Shown here: positions 1 through 8,210 of the stretch, piece after piece | How the letters are laid out: each line of letters starts with the position of its first letter | Position numbering within the stretch: position 1 is the stretch's first letter | NCBI RefSeq assembly: GCF_000155975.1 | Contig: NZ_GG730299.1 | Span: 1,336,734-1,400,733 of the forward strand | DNA from: Citrobacter youngae ATCC 29220 | Lineage (GTDB): Bacteria; Pseudomonadota; Gammaproteobacteria; Enterobacterales; Enterobacteriaceae | DNA: 64,000 nucleotides | Direction: 5' to 3' | Position numbers and translations under genes: made by a program | The notes under the pieces: generated by a model | What the model was told of the DNA's origin: nothing | Databases searched by the model: none | The model's input: only the letters and a program-made list of their open reading frames with translations

Positions 1-776
1 GGCAGGGGCTGGGACGGCAGACGTAAAATCCAGGCATACACCACCTGCTCAATGGACTGCGCGTTTAGCTCTTCTGCTATCGCGGCAAGTTCGTTACGTA
101 ATGGCTGGAACGCATCGTCATTAAACAGACGACCGCCGCCCAGGCACGACCAGGCCATCGGGCGAATGCGCAACTGTTGCAGCTGATCTAAGGTCCCATC
201 CAGCAGGAGCGGCTGATGTACCGGTGAAATTTCAACCTGGTTGGTCGCCAGAGTAAACGGCAGCCGCGACTGCAGCAGTGAAAACTGTGCCGGGGTAAAG
301 TTAGAGACGCCAAAGTGACGCACTTTGCCGCTATGGTGTAATGTTTTAAACGCGTCGGCTACGTCGTCTGCATCCATAAGCGGATCGGGACGGTGGATCA
401 GCAGCAAATCAATATGATCGGTCGCCAGCAGCTTCAGCGACTGTTCCGCGCTGGCAATAATATGCGCGCTGTCGGTGATGTAGTGCCCGAGCGCATTTTC
501 CGTGCGCGCCGTCGTGGCGATCCCGCATTTGGTCACAATCTGCATTTTCTCACGCAGATGCGGAGCCAACTTCATAGCCTCGCCAAACGCGGCTTCGCAC
601 TGGTATCCGCCGTAAATATCAGCGTGATCGACGGTGGTAACGCCGAGATCAAGATGCTCTTCAATAAAGCTTACTAGCTGGCGCGTGGACATATTCCAGT
701 CCATCAGGCGCCAGTAACCCATCACAAAGCGAGAAAATTCCGGGCCTTGCGGCGCAATTGTAATACGCTGAACCAT
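1..776 (-). CDS. ydhF: YdhF aldo/keto reductase (3' end beyond window)
   Basis: Aldo/keto reductase family oxidoreductase, presumed NADPH-dependent and cytosolic. Reading leftwards from the ATG at 776 the frame stays open to the window edge, giving about 258 of roughly 298 residues, so the C-terminus is missing. The product starts MVQRITIAPQGPEFSRF and contains the family's DHADIYGGYQCE segment with the catalytic Asp/Tyr, then IDLLLIHRPDP and FGVSNFTPAQ. An AAGGAAG ribosome site lies about 6 bases upstream. It precedes ydhL and nemRA as in E. coli. The physiological substrate is unknown. Confidence 0.93.
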   Translation of the reverse strand, partial: MVQRITIAPQGPEFSRFVMGYWRLMDWNMSTRQLVSFIEEHLDLGVTTVDHADIYGGYQCEAAFGEAMKLAPHLREKMQIVTKCGIATTARTENALGHYITDSAHIIASAEQSLKLLATDHIDLLLIHRPDPLMDADDVADAFKTLHHSGKVRHFGVSNFTPAQFSLLQSRLPFTLATNQVEISPVHQPLLLDGTLDQLQQLRIRPMAWSCLGGGRLFNDDAFQPLRNELAAIAEELNAQSIEQVVYAWILRLPSQPL

Positions 777-825
777 AGCAGCTTCCTTATAAATGAATGT
801 GCATCGAGTATACGCAATTACGCTT

Positions 826-1065
826 TTAAAAGAGTGAAGGTTGGTGCGGTTCTTCCGGCGGGTTGGGTTTGTTTGCACGTAATTTACGCATCAGGCGCTG
901 ACGACAAAGCCGCAACACCTCCTGCTTCTGGGCGTCGCTCATTTTTTGCCAGTTAAAACGCTCATCCCGGCTACGAAAACAGCCACGGCAAAAGCCGCGT
1001 TCGTCAGACTGACATATGCCACGGCATGGGCTCTGGACGGGGAAAAACTCCAGCTGTTCGGCCAC
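826..1065 (-). CDS. ydhL: YdhL, DUF1289 small cysteine-rich protein
   Basis: Short DUF1289 protein of 79 residues, function unknown. I chose the GTG start at 1065 because AAAGGAGGGG sits just upstream and the product then matches the usual length and start (VAEQLEFFPVQSPCRGIC); a longer reading from 1131 would add 22 unlikely residues and run across the ribosome site. Four cysteines in CRGIC and CRGC with spacing suited to metal binding are conserved in the family, followed by a basic RQRLMRKLRANK stretch. It is divergent from nemR, so its promoter region overlaps the NemR operator. Confidence 0.88.
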   Translation of the reverse strand: MAEQLEFFPVQSPCRGICQSDERGFCRGCFRSRDERFNWQKMSDAQKQEVLRLCRQRLMRKLRANKPNPPEEPHQPSLF

Positions 1066-1136
1066 ATCCCCTCCTTTAGTAAGATTGATATAACTATTGA
1101 AGACGTTAACTGAATTTCTCGCAAGCGCCATTGCAT

Positions 1137-1152
1137 TAGACCGACTGGTCTA
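1137..1152. promoter_or_regulatory. NemR operator upstream of nemRA
   Basis: TAGACCGACTGGTCTA is a palindrome (TAGACC/GGTCTA, 4-base centre) ending 14 bases before the nemR ATG. It matches the known NemR box of E. coli, where the oxidised or alkylated repressor releases this site and derepresses nemRA-gloA. It also lies 72 bases from the divergent ydhL start. Confidence 0.9.
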
Positions 1153-1166
1153 TTACACTCCTTCCC

Positions 1167-1766
1167 ATGAACAAAGCTACTGAACACGATACACGCGAAC
1201 ATCTTCTGGCGACGGGCGAGCTGCTGTGTATGCAGCGCGGCTTCACCGGCATGGGATTGAGCGAGTTACTGAAAACCGCTGAAGTGCCCAAGGGTTCTTT
1301 CTATCACTATTTTCGCTCTAAAGAAGCGTTCGGTGTCGCGATGCTGGAACGTCACTATGCGGCCTACCACCAGCGACTGGCTACGCATTTTGATACGGGG
1401 GCGGGAAACTACCGCGACAGAATCCTGGCCTACTATCAGGAAACCCTGAACCAGTTTAGCCAGCACGGCATTATCAGCGGCTGTTTAACGGTAAAACTGT
1501 CTGCCGAAGTGTGCGATCTGTCAGAAGATATGCGCACGGCAATGGATAAAGGCGCACGGCACATCATTGTGCTGTTAGCGCAGGCGCTGGAGAAAGGTCA
1601 GGCAAACCATTGTCTGTCCTTTGTTGGCGAGCCGTTGCAGCAGGCACAGGTACTGTATGCGCTGTGGCTGGGCGCCAACCTGCAGGCCAAGATTTCTCGT
1701 AGCGCCACGCCGCTGGAAAATGCGCTGGCGCACGTTAAAACGATCATTACAACGCCTGGCGTTTAA
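1167..1766 (+). CDS. nemR: NemR, TetR-family electrophile/hypochlorite-sensing repressor
   Basis: TetR-family repressor of nemA and gloA, 199 residues, the full family length. The N-terminal helix-turn-helix is around residues 25-50 (GMGLSELLKTAEVPKGSFYHYF). Redox-active residues known from E. coli are present: Cys21 (LLCMQRG), the Cys in ISGCLTVKLS near residue 106, and the Lys in LQAKISRS near 175 that forms the Cys-Lys sulfenamide with bleach. No good Shine-Dalgarno sequence is visible before the ATG, suggesting weak translation. First gene of the nemR-nemA-gloA group; operator immediately upstream. Confidence 0.95.
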   Translation: MNKATEHDTREHLLATGELLCMQRGFTGMGLSELLKTAEVPKGSFYHYFRSKEAFGVAMLERHYAAYHQRLATHFDTGAGNYRDRILAYYQETLNQFSQHGIISGCLTVKLSAEVCDLSEDMRTAMDKGARHIIVLLAQALEKGQANHCLSFVGEPLQQAQVLYALWLGANLQAKISRSATPLENALAHVKTIITTPGV

Positions 1767-1777
1767 CAGGCGTTTTT
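1752..1777 (+). terminator. Hairpin with T-run between nemR and nemA
   Basis: ACGCCTG / CAGGCGT form a 7-bp stem with an 8-base loop, followed by TTTTTAT. The stem overlaps the nemR stop codon. It has the form of an intrinsic terminator or attenuator inside the nemRA unit and would lower nemA output from the nemR promoter. Confidence 0.55.
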
Positions 1778-1791
1778 ATTTCCTTTATTAC

Positions 1792-1806
1792 TAGACGACC
1801 GGTCTA
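1792..1806. promoter_or_regulatory. Second NemR-like palindrome before nemA
   Basis: TAGACGACCGGTCTA has TAGAC/GTCTA arms and the same outer sequence as the main NemR box, placed 14 bases before the nemA ATG, the same offset as the nemR site. The centre differs and is one base shorter. I infer a second NemR contact; binding is not shown by sequence alone. Confidence 0.55.
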
Positions 1807-1820
1807 TTCAGGAGTGCCAC

Positions 1821-2918
1821 ATGTCATCTGAAAAACTGTTTTCCCCGCTGAAAGTGGGCGCCATTACGGCAGCAAACCGCGTATTCATGGCGCCGCTGAC
1901 GCGTCTGCGCAGCATTGAGCCTGGCGACATCCCTACTCCGCTGATGGCCGAGTATTATCGTCAACGCGCCAGCGCGGGCCTTATCATCAGCGAAGCAACG
2001 CAGATTTCCGCCCAGGCGAAAGGCTATGCCGGTGCGCCGGGATTGCACAGCGAAGCGCAGATTGCCGCCTGGAAGAAAATCACCGCTGGCGTACATGCTG
2101 AGCAGGGGCATATTGCTGTCCAGTTGTGGCACACCGGGCGCATCTCTCACGCCAGCCTGCAGCCAAACGGCCAGGCGCCGGTTGCGCCTTCCGCGATTAG
2201 CGCCGGTACCCGCACCTCCCTGCGCGATGAAAACGGTCTGGCGACGCGTGCCGATACCTCTATGCCGCGTGCACTGGAAACCGAAGAAATTCCGGGCATC
2301 GTCAATGATTTCCGCCAGGCAATCGCCAACGCGCGCGAAGCGGGTTTTGACATGGTGGAACTGCACTCCGCCCACGGCTACCTGCTGCATCAGTTCCTGT
2401 CGCCTACCTCTAACCAGCGTACCGATCAATACGGCGGCAGCGTCGAGAATCGTGCGCGTCTGGTACTGGAAGTTGTCGATGCCGGTATCAAAGAATGGGG
2501 GGCCGATCGCATTGGTATTCGCGTTTCGCCGATTGGCACTTTCCAGAACGTTGACAACGGCCCGAACGAAGAAGCCGATGCGCTATATCTGATTGAACAA
2601 CTCGGCAAGCGCGGTATTGCTTACCTGCATATGTCTGAGCCGGACTGGGCCGGCGGCGCGCCGTATTCCGACGCGTTCCGCGAAAAAGTTCGCGCGCGTT
2701 TCCACGGTCCGATCATTGGCGCTGGCGCCTATACGCCTGAAAAAGCCGAAGCGCTGATCGAGAAAGGACTGATCGACGCCGTTGCCTTTGGGCGTGCCTA
2801 TATTGCTAACCCGGATCTGGTGGCTCGTCTGCAGCACAAAGCGGAACTGAACCCACAGCGTGCCGAAAGCTTCTACGGCGGCGGCGCGGAAGGTTATACC
2901 GACTATCCGACCCTGTAA
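1821..2918 (+). CDS. nemA: NemA, N-ethylmaleimide reductase (Old Yellow Enzyme)
   Basis: FMN-dependent ene-reductase of the Old Yellow Enzyme family, 365 residues as expected. It reduces N-ethylmaleimide, nitro-aromatics and nitrate esters with NADPH in the cytosol. Visible family features are MAPLTR near residue 25, [11 protein letters not shown] near 100, the FMN/substrate segment [19 protein letters not shown] near 180 and the phosphate-binding C-terminal [13 protein letters not shown]...[13 protein letters not shown]. Ribosome site AGGAG is 7 bases upstream. Lies between nemR and gloA on the same strand, with a NemR-like palindrome in front. Confidence 0.96.
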   Translation: MSSEKLFSPLKVGAITAANRVFMAPLTRLRSIEPGDIPTPLMAEYYRQRASAGLIISEATQISAQAKGYAGAPGLHSEAQIAAWKKITAGVHAEQGHIAVQLWHTGRISHASLQPNGQAPVAPSAISAGTRTSLRDENGLATRADTSMPRALETEEIPGIVNDFRQAIANAREAGFDMVELHSAHGYLLHQFLSPTSNQRTDQYGGSVENRARLVLEVVDAGIKEWGADRIGIRVSPIGTFQNVDNGPNEEADALYLIEQLGKRGIAYLHMSEPDWAGGAPYSDAFREKVRARFHGPIIGAGAYTPEKAEALIEKGLIDAVAFGRAYIANPDLVARLQHKAELNPQRAESFYGGGAEGYTDYPTL

Positions 2919-2940
2919 CATCACAAACTTAGTTCTGCCA

Positions 2941-2970
2941 TTGATAGCGGCGTAACAACGCCGCTATACT
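2941..2970 (+). promoter_or_regulatory. gloA promoter with embedded palindrome
   Basis: TTGATA (2941-2946) and TATACT (2965-2970) are separated by 18 bases, a good sigma-70 promoter 46 bases before gloA. A perfect 10-bp inverted repeat (ATAGCGGCGT / ACGCCGCTAT, loop AACA, 2944-2967) fills the spacer and touches both hexamers. The palindrome could be an operator or, in nemA readthrough RNA, a processing hairpin; it has no T-run. Confidence 0.6.
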
Positions 2971-3015
2971 AAAACAACATTTTGAATGTATTAGCCATTT
3001 TCGAAGGGGAAAAAG

Positions 3016-3423
3016 ATGCGTTTACTTCATACCATGCTGCGCGTGGGTGACCTGCAGCGTTCCATTGAGTTTTATACCAACGTGCTGGGCATGAAGCTGC
3101 TGCGTACCAGCGAAAACCCTGAATACAAGTACTCTCTGGCGTTTGTCGGCTACGGCCCTGAAACCAGCGAAGCCGTGATCGAACTGACTTATAACTGGGG
3201 CGTCGATAAGTATGAACTGGGCACGGCCTACGGTCATATCGCCCTGAGCGTAGACAACGCGGCTGAAGCCTGTGAACGTATTCGTCAGAACGGTGGTAAC
3301 GTGACGCGTGAAGCTGGCCCGGTAAAAGGCGGCACGACGGTGATCGCGTTCGTTGAAGATCCGGACGGCTACAAAATTGAACTGATTGAAGAGAAAGACG
3401 CCGGGCGCGGCCTGGGCGACTAA
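3016..3423 (+). CDS. gloA: GloA, glyoxalase I
   Basis: Lactoylglutathione lyase, 135 residues, isomerises the hemithioacetal of methylglyoxal and glutathione; the enterobacterial enzyme is Ni-dependent and dimeric. Metal ligands expected at His5 (MRLLHTM), Glu56, His74 (YGHIALSV) and Glu122 (KIELIEE) are all present. The vicinal-oxygen-chelate fold repeats are evident from the two beta-alpha-beta-beta-beta halves. GAAGGGG ribosome site. It follows nemA and has its own promoter at 2941, and a terminator follows. Confidence 0.97.
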   Translation: MRLLHTMLRVGDLQRSIEFYTNVLGMKLLRTSENPEYKYSLAFVGYGPETSEAVIELTYNWGVDKYELGTAYGHIALSVDNAAEACERIRQNGGNVTREAGPVKGGTTVIAFVEDPDGYKIELIEEKDAGRGLGD

Positions 3424-3431
3424 CCTCCCCT

Positions 3432-3461
3432 CGGGCGCAGATCGTCTGTGCCCGTAGTTTT
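3432..3461 (+). terminator. gloA terminator
   Basis: CGGGCGCAGA / TCTGTGCCCG form a 10-bp stem (one G-U pair) with a TCG loop, followed by TAGTTTTAT, 8 bases after the gloA stop. Confidence 0.8.
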
Positions 3462-3517
3462 ATACTCATCATTTTGCCATAATACGCGCTGCAATTTTCC
3501 CGTATTAAGAGACCCAG

Positions 3518-4165
3518 ATGTCCGATAACGCTCAACTTTCCGGTCTGTGTGACCGTTTTCGTGGTTTTTATCCTGTTGTCATTGATGTCGAAACCGCAGG
3601 ATTCAACGCCAAAACCGATGCGCTGCTTGAGATAGCGGCCATCACACTGAAAATGGATGAACAAGGCTGGCTGATGCCGGACACGACGTTACATTTCCAC
3701 GTAGAGCCGTTCGAAGGGGCAAATTTGCAGCCGGAAGCGCTCGCCTTTAACGGAATCGACCCTAATAATCCGTTACGCGGAGCGGTCAGCGAATACGACG
3801 CTCTGCATGCGATCTTTAAAATGGTGCGTAAAGGTATCAAAGAGAGCGGTTGCAACCGGGCGATCATGGTGGCGCACAACGCTACATTCGACCACAGTTT
3901 TATGATGGCCGCAGCAGAACGCGCCTCGCTTAAACGTAACCCATTTCACCCGTTCGTGACCTTTGATACCGCGGCATTAAGCGGTCTGTCGCTGGGGCAA
4001 ACGGTGTTGTCAAAAGCGTGTCTGGCGGCAGGAATGGAGTTTGACGGGAATCAGGCGCACTCGGCGCTGTATGATACAGAACGCACGGCGGTGCTGTTCT
4101 GCGAAATCGTTAACCGCTGGAAACGCCTCGGCGGCTGGCCTCTGCCGGTGCCCGAAGAGGCATAA
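3518..4165 (+). CDS. rnt: Rnt, ribonuclease T
   Basis: 3'-to-5' exoribonuclease of the DEDD family, 215 residues, which trims the 3' ends of tRNA, 5S and 23S rRNA. The exonuclease I motif VIDVETAGF near residue 21 supplies the first Asp-x-Glu pair, motif [12 protein letters not shown] lies near 120 and motif [14 protein letters not shown] near 180. The basic nucleic-acid binding patches of RNase T are retained. Convergent with grxD, sharing a bidirectional terminator. Confidence 0.96.
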   Translation: MSDNAQLSGLCDRFRGFYPVVIDVETAGFNAKTDALLEIAAITLKMDEQGWLMPDTTLHFHVEPFEGANLQPEALAFNGIDPNNPLRGAVSEYDALHAIFKMVRKGIKESGCNRAIMVAHNATFDHSFMMAAAERASLKRNPFHPFVTFDTAALSGLSLGQTVLSKACLAAGMEFDGNQAHSALYDTERTAVLFCEIVNRWKRLGGWPLPVPEEA

Positions 4166-4174
4166 CGGCGACAT

Positions 4175-4206
4175 AAAAAAAGCGACCTTCACAGGTCGCT
4201 TTTTTA
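4175..4206. terminator. Bidirectional terminator between rnt and grxD
   Basis: An A-run, the stem AGCGACCT / AGGTCGCT (4181-4188/4193-4200) with a 4-base loop, and a T-run give a hairpin that works on both strands for the convergent genes. Confidence 0.93.
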
Positions 4207-4216
4207 TTTCTGCTGA

Positions 4217-4564
4217 TTACTCAGCATCCGGCTCTTCGGTTTTGTATTTCGCCGCTGTTTCTTTAATCAGCTGCTGCAACTCACCGCGCTGGTACATTTC
4301 AATTAAGATGTCACAGCCGCCAACCAGCTCGCCATCAACCCACAGCTGTGGGAAGGTTGGCCAGTTTGCGTATTTCGGCAGCTCGGCGCGAATATCCGGG
4401 TTCTGCAGAATATCAACGTAAGCAAAGCGTTCACCACAGGCGGACAGCGCCTGTACGGCCTGAGCGGAGAAACCGCAGCTTGGCAGTTTAGGGGAACCTT
4501 TCATGTACAGGAGAATTGGGTTTTCAGCGATCTGGCGCTGGATTTTTTCGATAGTGGTGCTCAT
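4217..4564 (-). CDS. grxD: GrxD, monothiol glutaredoxin (Fe-S carrier)
   Basis: Monothiol glutaredoxin 4, 115 residues, involved in [2Fe-2S] cluster transfer with BolA-type partners. The active site reads PSCGFSAQ, the CGFS signature, near residue 30; the glutathione-binding WPTFPQLWVDGELVGGCDI segment lies at about 68-86. The acidic tail TEEPDAE is typical. GGAAG ribosome site upstream of ATG at 4564. Single gene. Confidence 0.96.
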   Translation of the reverse strand: MSTTIEKIQRQIAENPILLYMKGSPKLPSCGFSAQAVQALSACGERFAYVDILQNPDIRAELPKYANWPTFPQLWVDGELVGGCDILIEMYQRGELQQLIKETAAKYKTEEPDAE

Positions 4565-4811
4565 TATCTTGCTTCCTTAAACTTCTTTTACGGCAGTAGT
4601 CTGACATTGTAGCGGGTCAGGCAGGCAACGGAAAATAACATTTTCATTACGCGTTAGTATTATTTTATCGCCTGGCGTTAAAAGTTGCATTCATAATCTC
4701 ATTTATCCCTGTAAAGTCTGTGGACTTGAGCGTTTATTCACCAGTTACACCTTGAATTGGCGCTTTTTTTTGCGGTCGGTAACGAAACGCAGTTTTAAAC
4801 AAAAAAAGCTG

Positions 4812-4841
4812 TTAACTTTCACTGTTTCTATAGATTAGAAT
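4812..4841 (+). promoter_or_regulatory. Possible mepH promoter in the grxD-mepH gap
   Basis: TTAACT and TAGAAT are separated by 18 bases, 61 bases before the mepH GTG. The 337-base gap between grxD and mepH is otherwise AT-rich without a recognisable gene. Confidence 0.4.
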
Positions 4842-4901
4842 CACCAGGTTTTGAAAATCACACGCAGGTATGATAGACCTGCCTTACCAGAGGACTGCTC
4901 A

Positions 4902-5729
4902 GTGGCGCGGATAAACCGAATCTCGATCACGCTCTGTGCTTTACTTTTTACCACACTGCCTTTTACGCCTATGGCTCATGCTTCCAAGCAAGCCAGGACA
5001 ACACCTACCAGTTCTCACACCGTCAAGACGGTAGATAAAAAGAAAAGCGCAACAAAAAGCCAAAAAACAGCAAAGACCAACAAGAAATCGGCAACAAAAA
5101 CCACCAGCAAAACCAGTACCAAAACAACCTCTTCCAGTAAACGCACTGCCACTCCGGCAAAATCAACTAAAACGGCAAACCGTCGCAGTAAAACTGCCGT
5201 AGCACAAACTGCCGCCGTTACCTGGACTGAAAAATGTACGCCGCGCAAAGGCCATCAACCGCGCTGCGTAAAGGTGAAAACCACCGCGCCAACATCGCTT
5301 GCTGATGCGCATAAAGTCAAAGTGCAGAAAGCGACTAAAACCGCGATGTCCACCCTGATGAGCCAAATCGGCAAACCTTACCGTTGGGGCGGCTCATCGC
5401 CAAGAACCGGGTTTGATTGCAGCGGCCTGGTCTATTACGCCTATAAAGATCTGGTTAAATTCCGTATTCCGCGTACTGCGAATGAAATGTACCATCTGCG
5501 CGACGCCGCGCCGATTGAACGTGGCGAGCTGAAAAACGGTGATTTGGTCTTCTTCCGCACGCAAGGTCGCGGCACGGCAGATCACGTTGGCGTTTACATC
5601 GGTAACGGTAAATTTATTCAGTCACCGCGCAGCGGTCAGGAAATTCAAATCACTTCTCTGAGCGAAGATTACTGGCAGCGCCACTATGTGGGCGCTCGTC
5701 GGGTGATGACGCCGAAAACAATTCGCTAA
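4902..5729 (+). CDS. mepH: MepH (YdhO), NlpC/P60 peptidoglycan endopeptidase
   Basis: Murein DD-endopeptidase cleaving D-Ala-mDAP cross-links in the periplasm, 275 residues. I chose the GTG at 4902 (product VARINRISITLC) because AGAGGA lies 7 bases upstream and the signal peptide (hydrophobic LCALLFTTLPF, cleavage after MAHA) then sits at the N-terminus; an upstream ATG at 4851 would bury it. Residues about 25-105 are a low-complexity Lys/Thr/Ser linker. The C-terminal NlpC/P60 domain carries the catalytic Cys in FDCSGLVYYAY and His in DHVGVYIG. Followed by a strong terminator. Confidence 0.93.
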   Translation: MARINRISITLCALLFTTLPFTPMAHASKQARTTPTSSHTVKTVDKKKSATKSQKTAKTNKKSATKTTSKTSTKTTSSSKRTATPAKSTKTANRRSKTAVAQTAAVTWTEKCTPRKGHQPRCVKVKTTAPTSLADAHKVKVQKATKTAMSTLMSQIGKPYRWGGSSPRTGFDCSGLVYYAYKDLVKFRIPRTANEMYHLRDAAPIERGELKNGDLVFFRTQGRGTADHVGVYIGNGKFIQSPRSGQEIQITSLSEDYWQRHYVGARRVMTPKTIR

Positions 5730-5730
5730 A

Positions 5731-5771
5731 AACTTACCCTACAGAACATGCTGTAGGGTAAGTTCTTCTTT
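5731..5771 (+). terminator. mepH terminator
   Basis: A 14-bp perfect stem (5731-5744 with 5751-5764, loop AACATG) is followed by CTTCTTTT. It begins one base after the mepH stop. Confidence 0.92.
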
Positions 5772-5806
5772 TGCATAACCTTTCAATTTGCTACCCTATC
5801 CTTACT

Positions 5807-5862
5807 CACAATGAGGCTATTGTGTGTACTCAATATAAATAATAAGGAGAGAAGCAATGTCG
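5807..5862 (+). promoter_or_regulatory. sodB 5' leader: hairpin and RyhB target
   Basis: CACAAT / ATTGTG (5807-5812/5819-5824) form a small stem near the expected 5' end of the mRNA. AAGCAATGTC (5852-5861), covering the start codon, is the exact complement of the RyhB core GACATTGCTT, so iron limitation should shut off sodB as in E. coli. The ribosome site AAGGAGAG is at 5844-5851. Confidence 0.8.
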
Positions 5863-6438
5863 TTTGAATTACCTGCATTACCGTATGCCAAAGATGCTCT
5901 GGCACCGCACATTTCTGCTGAAACGCTGGAATACCACTATGGCAAACACCATCAAACCTACGTGACCAACCTGAACAACCTGATCAAAGGCACGGCGTTT
6001 GAGGGCAAATCACTGGAAGAGATCGTACGTAGCTCTGAAGGCGGTGTATTCAATAACGCAGCTCAGGTTTGGAACCACACGTTCTACTGGAACTGCCTGG
6101 CGCCGAACGCAGGTGGCGAACCGACCGGTAAACTGGCCGACGCAATTGCCGCCTCCTTTGGTAGCTTTGCGGATTTCAAAGCGCAATTCACCGATGCCGC
6201 TATCAAAAACTTCGGTTCAGGCTGGACCTGGCTGGTTAAAGGAGCGGATGGCAAACTGGCTATCGTTTCCACGTCCAACGCAGGTACGCCGCTGACTACC
6301 GACGCGACGCCGCTGATGACCGTTGACGTGTGGGAACACGCCTACTACATCGATTATCGTAATGCCCGTCCTGGCTATCTGGAGCACTTCTGGGCGCTGG
6401 TGAACTGGGAGTTTGTTGCGAAGAACTTCGCAGCATAA
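5857..6438 (+). CDS. sodB: SodB, iron superoxide dismutase
   Basis: Fe-superoxide dismutase, 193 residues, cytosolic dimer. Metal ligands are visible as His in [11 protein letters not shown] (residue 27), His in VWNHTFYW (74), Asp and His in DVWEHAYY (157/161). The [19 protein letters not shown] segment is typical of the Fe rather than the Mn form. Leader carries a RyhB pairing site; flanked by the mepH terminator and its own bidirectional terminator. Confidence 0.97.
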   Translation: MSFELPALPYAKDALAPHISAETLEYHYGKHHQTYVTNLNNLIKGTAFEGKSLEEIVRSSEGGVFNNAAQVWNHTFYWNCLAPNAGGEPTGKLADAIAASFGSFADFKAQFTDAAIKNFGSGWTWLVKGADGKLAIVSTSNAGTPLTTDATPLMTVDVWEHAYYIDYRNARPGYLEHFWALVNWEFVAKNFAA

Positions 6439-6445
6439 AATGATA

Positions 6446-6475
6446 ACGCAGAAGGGACACCCTTCTGCGTTTTAC
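6446..6475. terminator. Bidirectional terminator between sodB and ydhP
   Basis: ACGCAGAAGGG / CCCTTCTGCGT (6446-6456/6460-6470) with an ACA loop and a following TTTTAC; serves the convergent sodB and ydhP. Confidence 0.9.
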
Positions 6476-6477
6476 TG

Positions 6478-7647
6478 TTAGCTGGAAGCTGTGCAGACTT
6501 CTTCAGGTTGTCTTCTTGCCGAGACAAAGACCAGCAGTAACGCAAGCCCCGCCACAATCGCCCCCATCACGGGCACAAAGCTATAGCCCAAACCACCGGA
6601 AATGACCGCCCCACCGGCTGCGGCGCCTAGCGCATTCCCCAGATTAAACGCACCAATATTGACTGACGATGATAGCCCCGGCGCTTCGCTGGCCACGCGC
6701 ATCACCCGCATCTGCAACGGAGGAACCACTGCAAACGTCGCTGCGCCCCATACCACCATGCCGATCGCCGCCCCCAGCTCATTACGTGCGAGGAAGGGAA
6801 TGGCCAGCATAATAACCATCAGCAGCAGTAAAAAGCCTTTAAGCGTACCGTTGACCGAGCGATCCGCCAGTTTGCCGCCAAGATAGTTACCAATCGAGAA
6901 ACCGACGCCAATTAATACCAGCATTCCGGTAACAAACGCCGATGTGGCATGAGTAATGCTGTGCAGCACGGGTGAAATGTAAGTATACAGCGTGAACATC
7001 GCCCCGGCGCCCAGAACGGTGGTCAGCAGCGCTGACAGCACCTGCGGGCGCAGAAGTACCGCCAGTTCGCTGCGAACGTCCGGACGCTCTCCCGCCCCGC
7101 CTTTCGGTAAAGAAAAGAACAAGCTGATCATGGCGATGACGCCCAGACCCGCGGTCGCCATAAACGACATCCGCCAGCCGATGGTTTCCCCAAGCCAGGT
7201 TGCCGCCGGAACGCCGCCAATGTTGGCTATCGTTAACCCCATAAACATGGTTGCCACGGCGCTGGCCTGCTTATGTTTAGGCACCACGCTTGCGGCGACT
7301 ACAGAGCCGAGACCAAAAAATGCCCCGTGGTTAAGGCTGGTCAAAATACGCGACAGCATCAGCGTGGTGTAATCCGGTGAAATAGCTGAAAGCACGTTGC
7401 CCAGCGTAAAAATCGCCATCAGGAATATCAACGCATTACGTCGAGCACGGTGGGACAGTAGTAGCGTCATCAGCGGGGCCCCCACCATAACGCCAACCGC
7501 ATACGCGCTGATTAACATTCCGGCCGCGGGAATCGAGACATCCACACCTTTGGCAATCACGGGCAATAAGCCCATTGGCGAAAATTCGGTGGTGCCAATG
7601 CCAAACGCGCCTATCGCCAGCGCCAGTAAAGGATAATTGAGTTTCAT
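6478..7647 (-). CDS. ydhP: YdhP, MFS transporter of the DHA1/arabinose-efflux type
   Basis: Inner-membrane major-facilitator protein, 389 residues from ATG 7647; this start gives MKLNYPLLALAIGAFGIGTTEF, the family N-terminus, with ACGGAG upstream, while the longer frame from 7683 would add a charged 12-residue head. About 12 hydrophobic segments are evident; the loop 2-3 motif reads LLSHRARRNALI and motif C lies in VGFSIGNYLGGKLADRS. Substrate unknown. Convergent with sodB. Confidence 0.93.
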   Translation of the reverse strand: MKLNYPLLALAIGAFGIGTTEFSPMGLLPVIAKGVDVSIPAAGMLISAYAVGVMVGAPLMTLLLSHRARRNALIFLMAIFTLGNVLSAISPDYTTLMLSRILTSLNHGAFFGLGSVVAASVVPKHKQASAVATMFMGLTIANIGGVPAATWLGETIGWRMSFMATAGLGVIAMISLFFSLPKGGAGERPDVRSELAVLLRPQVLSALLTTVLGAGAMFTLYTYISPVLHSITHATSAFVTGMLVLIGVGFSIGNYLGGKLADRSVNGTLKGFLLLLMVIMLAIPFLARNELGAAIGMVVWGAATFAVVPPLQMRVMRVASEAPGLSSSVNIGAFNLGNALGAAAGGAVISGGLGYSFVPVMGAIVAGLALLLVFVSARRQPEEVCTASS

Positions 7648-7795
7648 AGTTCGACTCCGTAACGTCGAGCCGTGGCGCGACATAAAATAAGAGTCAAAAG
7701 CATGACATCGATCGCAAAATTAATAAAGTTAACAAAACTGCAAAAGACTTTTGCTTATTCGCAAACAATAGAGAGGAGAGGCAAGCGGAAAGGAT

Positions 7796-7815
7796 GAGGG
7801 AGAGCGAACTCCCTC
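7796..7815 (-). terminator. Weak hairpin downstream of ynhF
   Basis: GAGGGAG / CTCCCTC with a 6-base loop lies 9 bases past the ynhF stop; the following minus-strand sequence has no clear T-run, so terminator function is uncertain. Confidence 0.35.
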
Positions 7816-7823
7816 GGGTGAAA

Positions 7824-7913
7824 TCAATGCAGCGCTGCGGTCAGACCACCCGCGACGATCAGACCCAGAACAATAATGGTCGTCACTAACGAAAATTTCA
7901 GATCGGTGCTCAT
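7824..7913 (-). CDS. ynhF: YnhF, 29-residue membrane stress protein
   Basis: Single-pass inner-membrane small protein of 29 residues. The translation MSTDLKFSLVTTIIVLGL continues into a hydrophobic IVAGGLTAALH end, matching E. coli YnhF, which is known to keep its formyl-methionine and to be membrane associated. Ribosome site AAAGGAGAA is 6 bases upstream of the ATG at 7913. It sits alone between ydhP and purR as in E. coli. Too short for standard gene calling. Confidence 0.92.
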   Translation of the reverse strand: MSTDLKFSLVTTIIVLGLIVAGGLTAALH

Positions 7914-8150
7914 CAAGTTTTCTCCTTTTTATTCCCACACAAAAAGTGATATTGCGCATTTTTGCACACTTGAAAGCAAAAATCTCTCACGATTTATATT
8001 GATAACTGCTTTTAACTCTTCCCCTTTTCGTTAAGATCAGACAAAATTCCACGCTTACTTGATTAGCGTACCGGCCATTGACCCCTTCCTGACGTTCCGT
8101 GTCGTTTTCCCGGCGTGCCGCAACCCTTTCGTTGCGCTAAGGGTGTGTAA

Positions 8151-8166
8151 AGGCAAACGTTTACCT
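8151..8166. promoter_or_regulatory. PurR operator O1 (purR autoregulation)
   Basis: AGGCAAACGTTTACCT matches the PurR box ACGCAAACGTTTGCGT, with the CAAACGTTTAC core centred on the CG step, 45 bases before the purR ATG. Corresponds to the known upstream purR operator. Confidence 0.92.
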
Positions 8167-8210
8167 GGAGTATTCTCAGGAGCTTAGGATATGGTCTGGA
8201 GTGAGATGTA

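Noticed and set aside
1824..2429. 201-codon minus-strand frame within nemA
   Set aside because: Shadow of the well-supported nemA gene; no ribosome site and no recognisable domain.
2969..3664. 231-codon minus-strand frame across gloA and rnt
   Set aside because: Crosses two real genes and a terminator and has low-complexity Arg/Ser composition typical of antisense frames.
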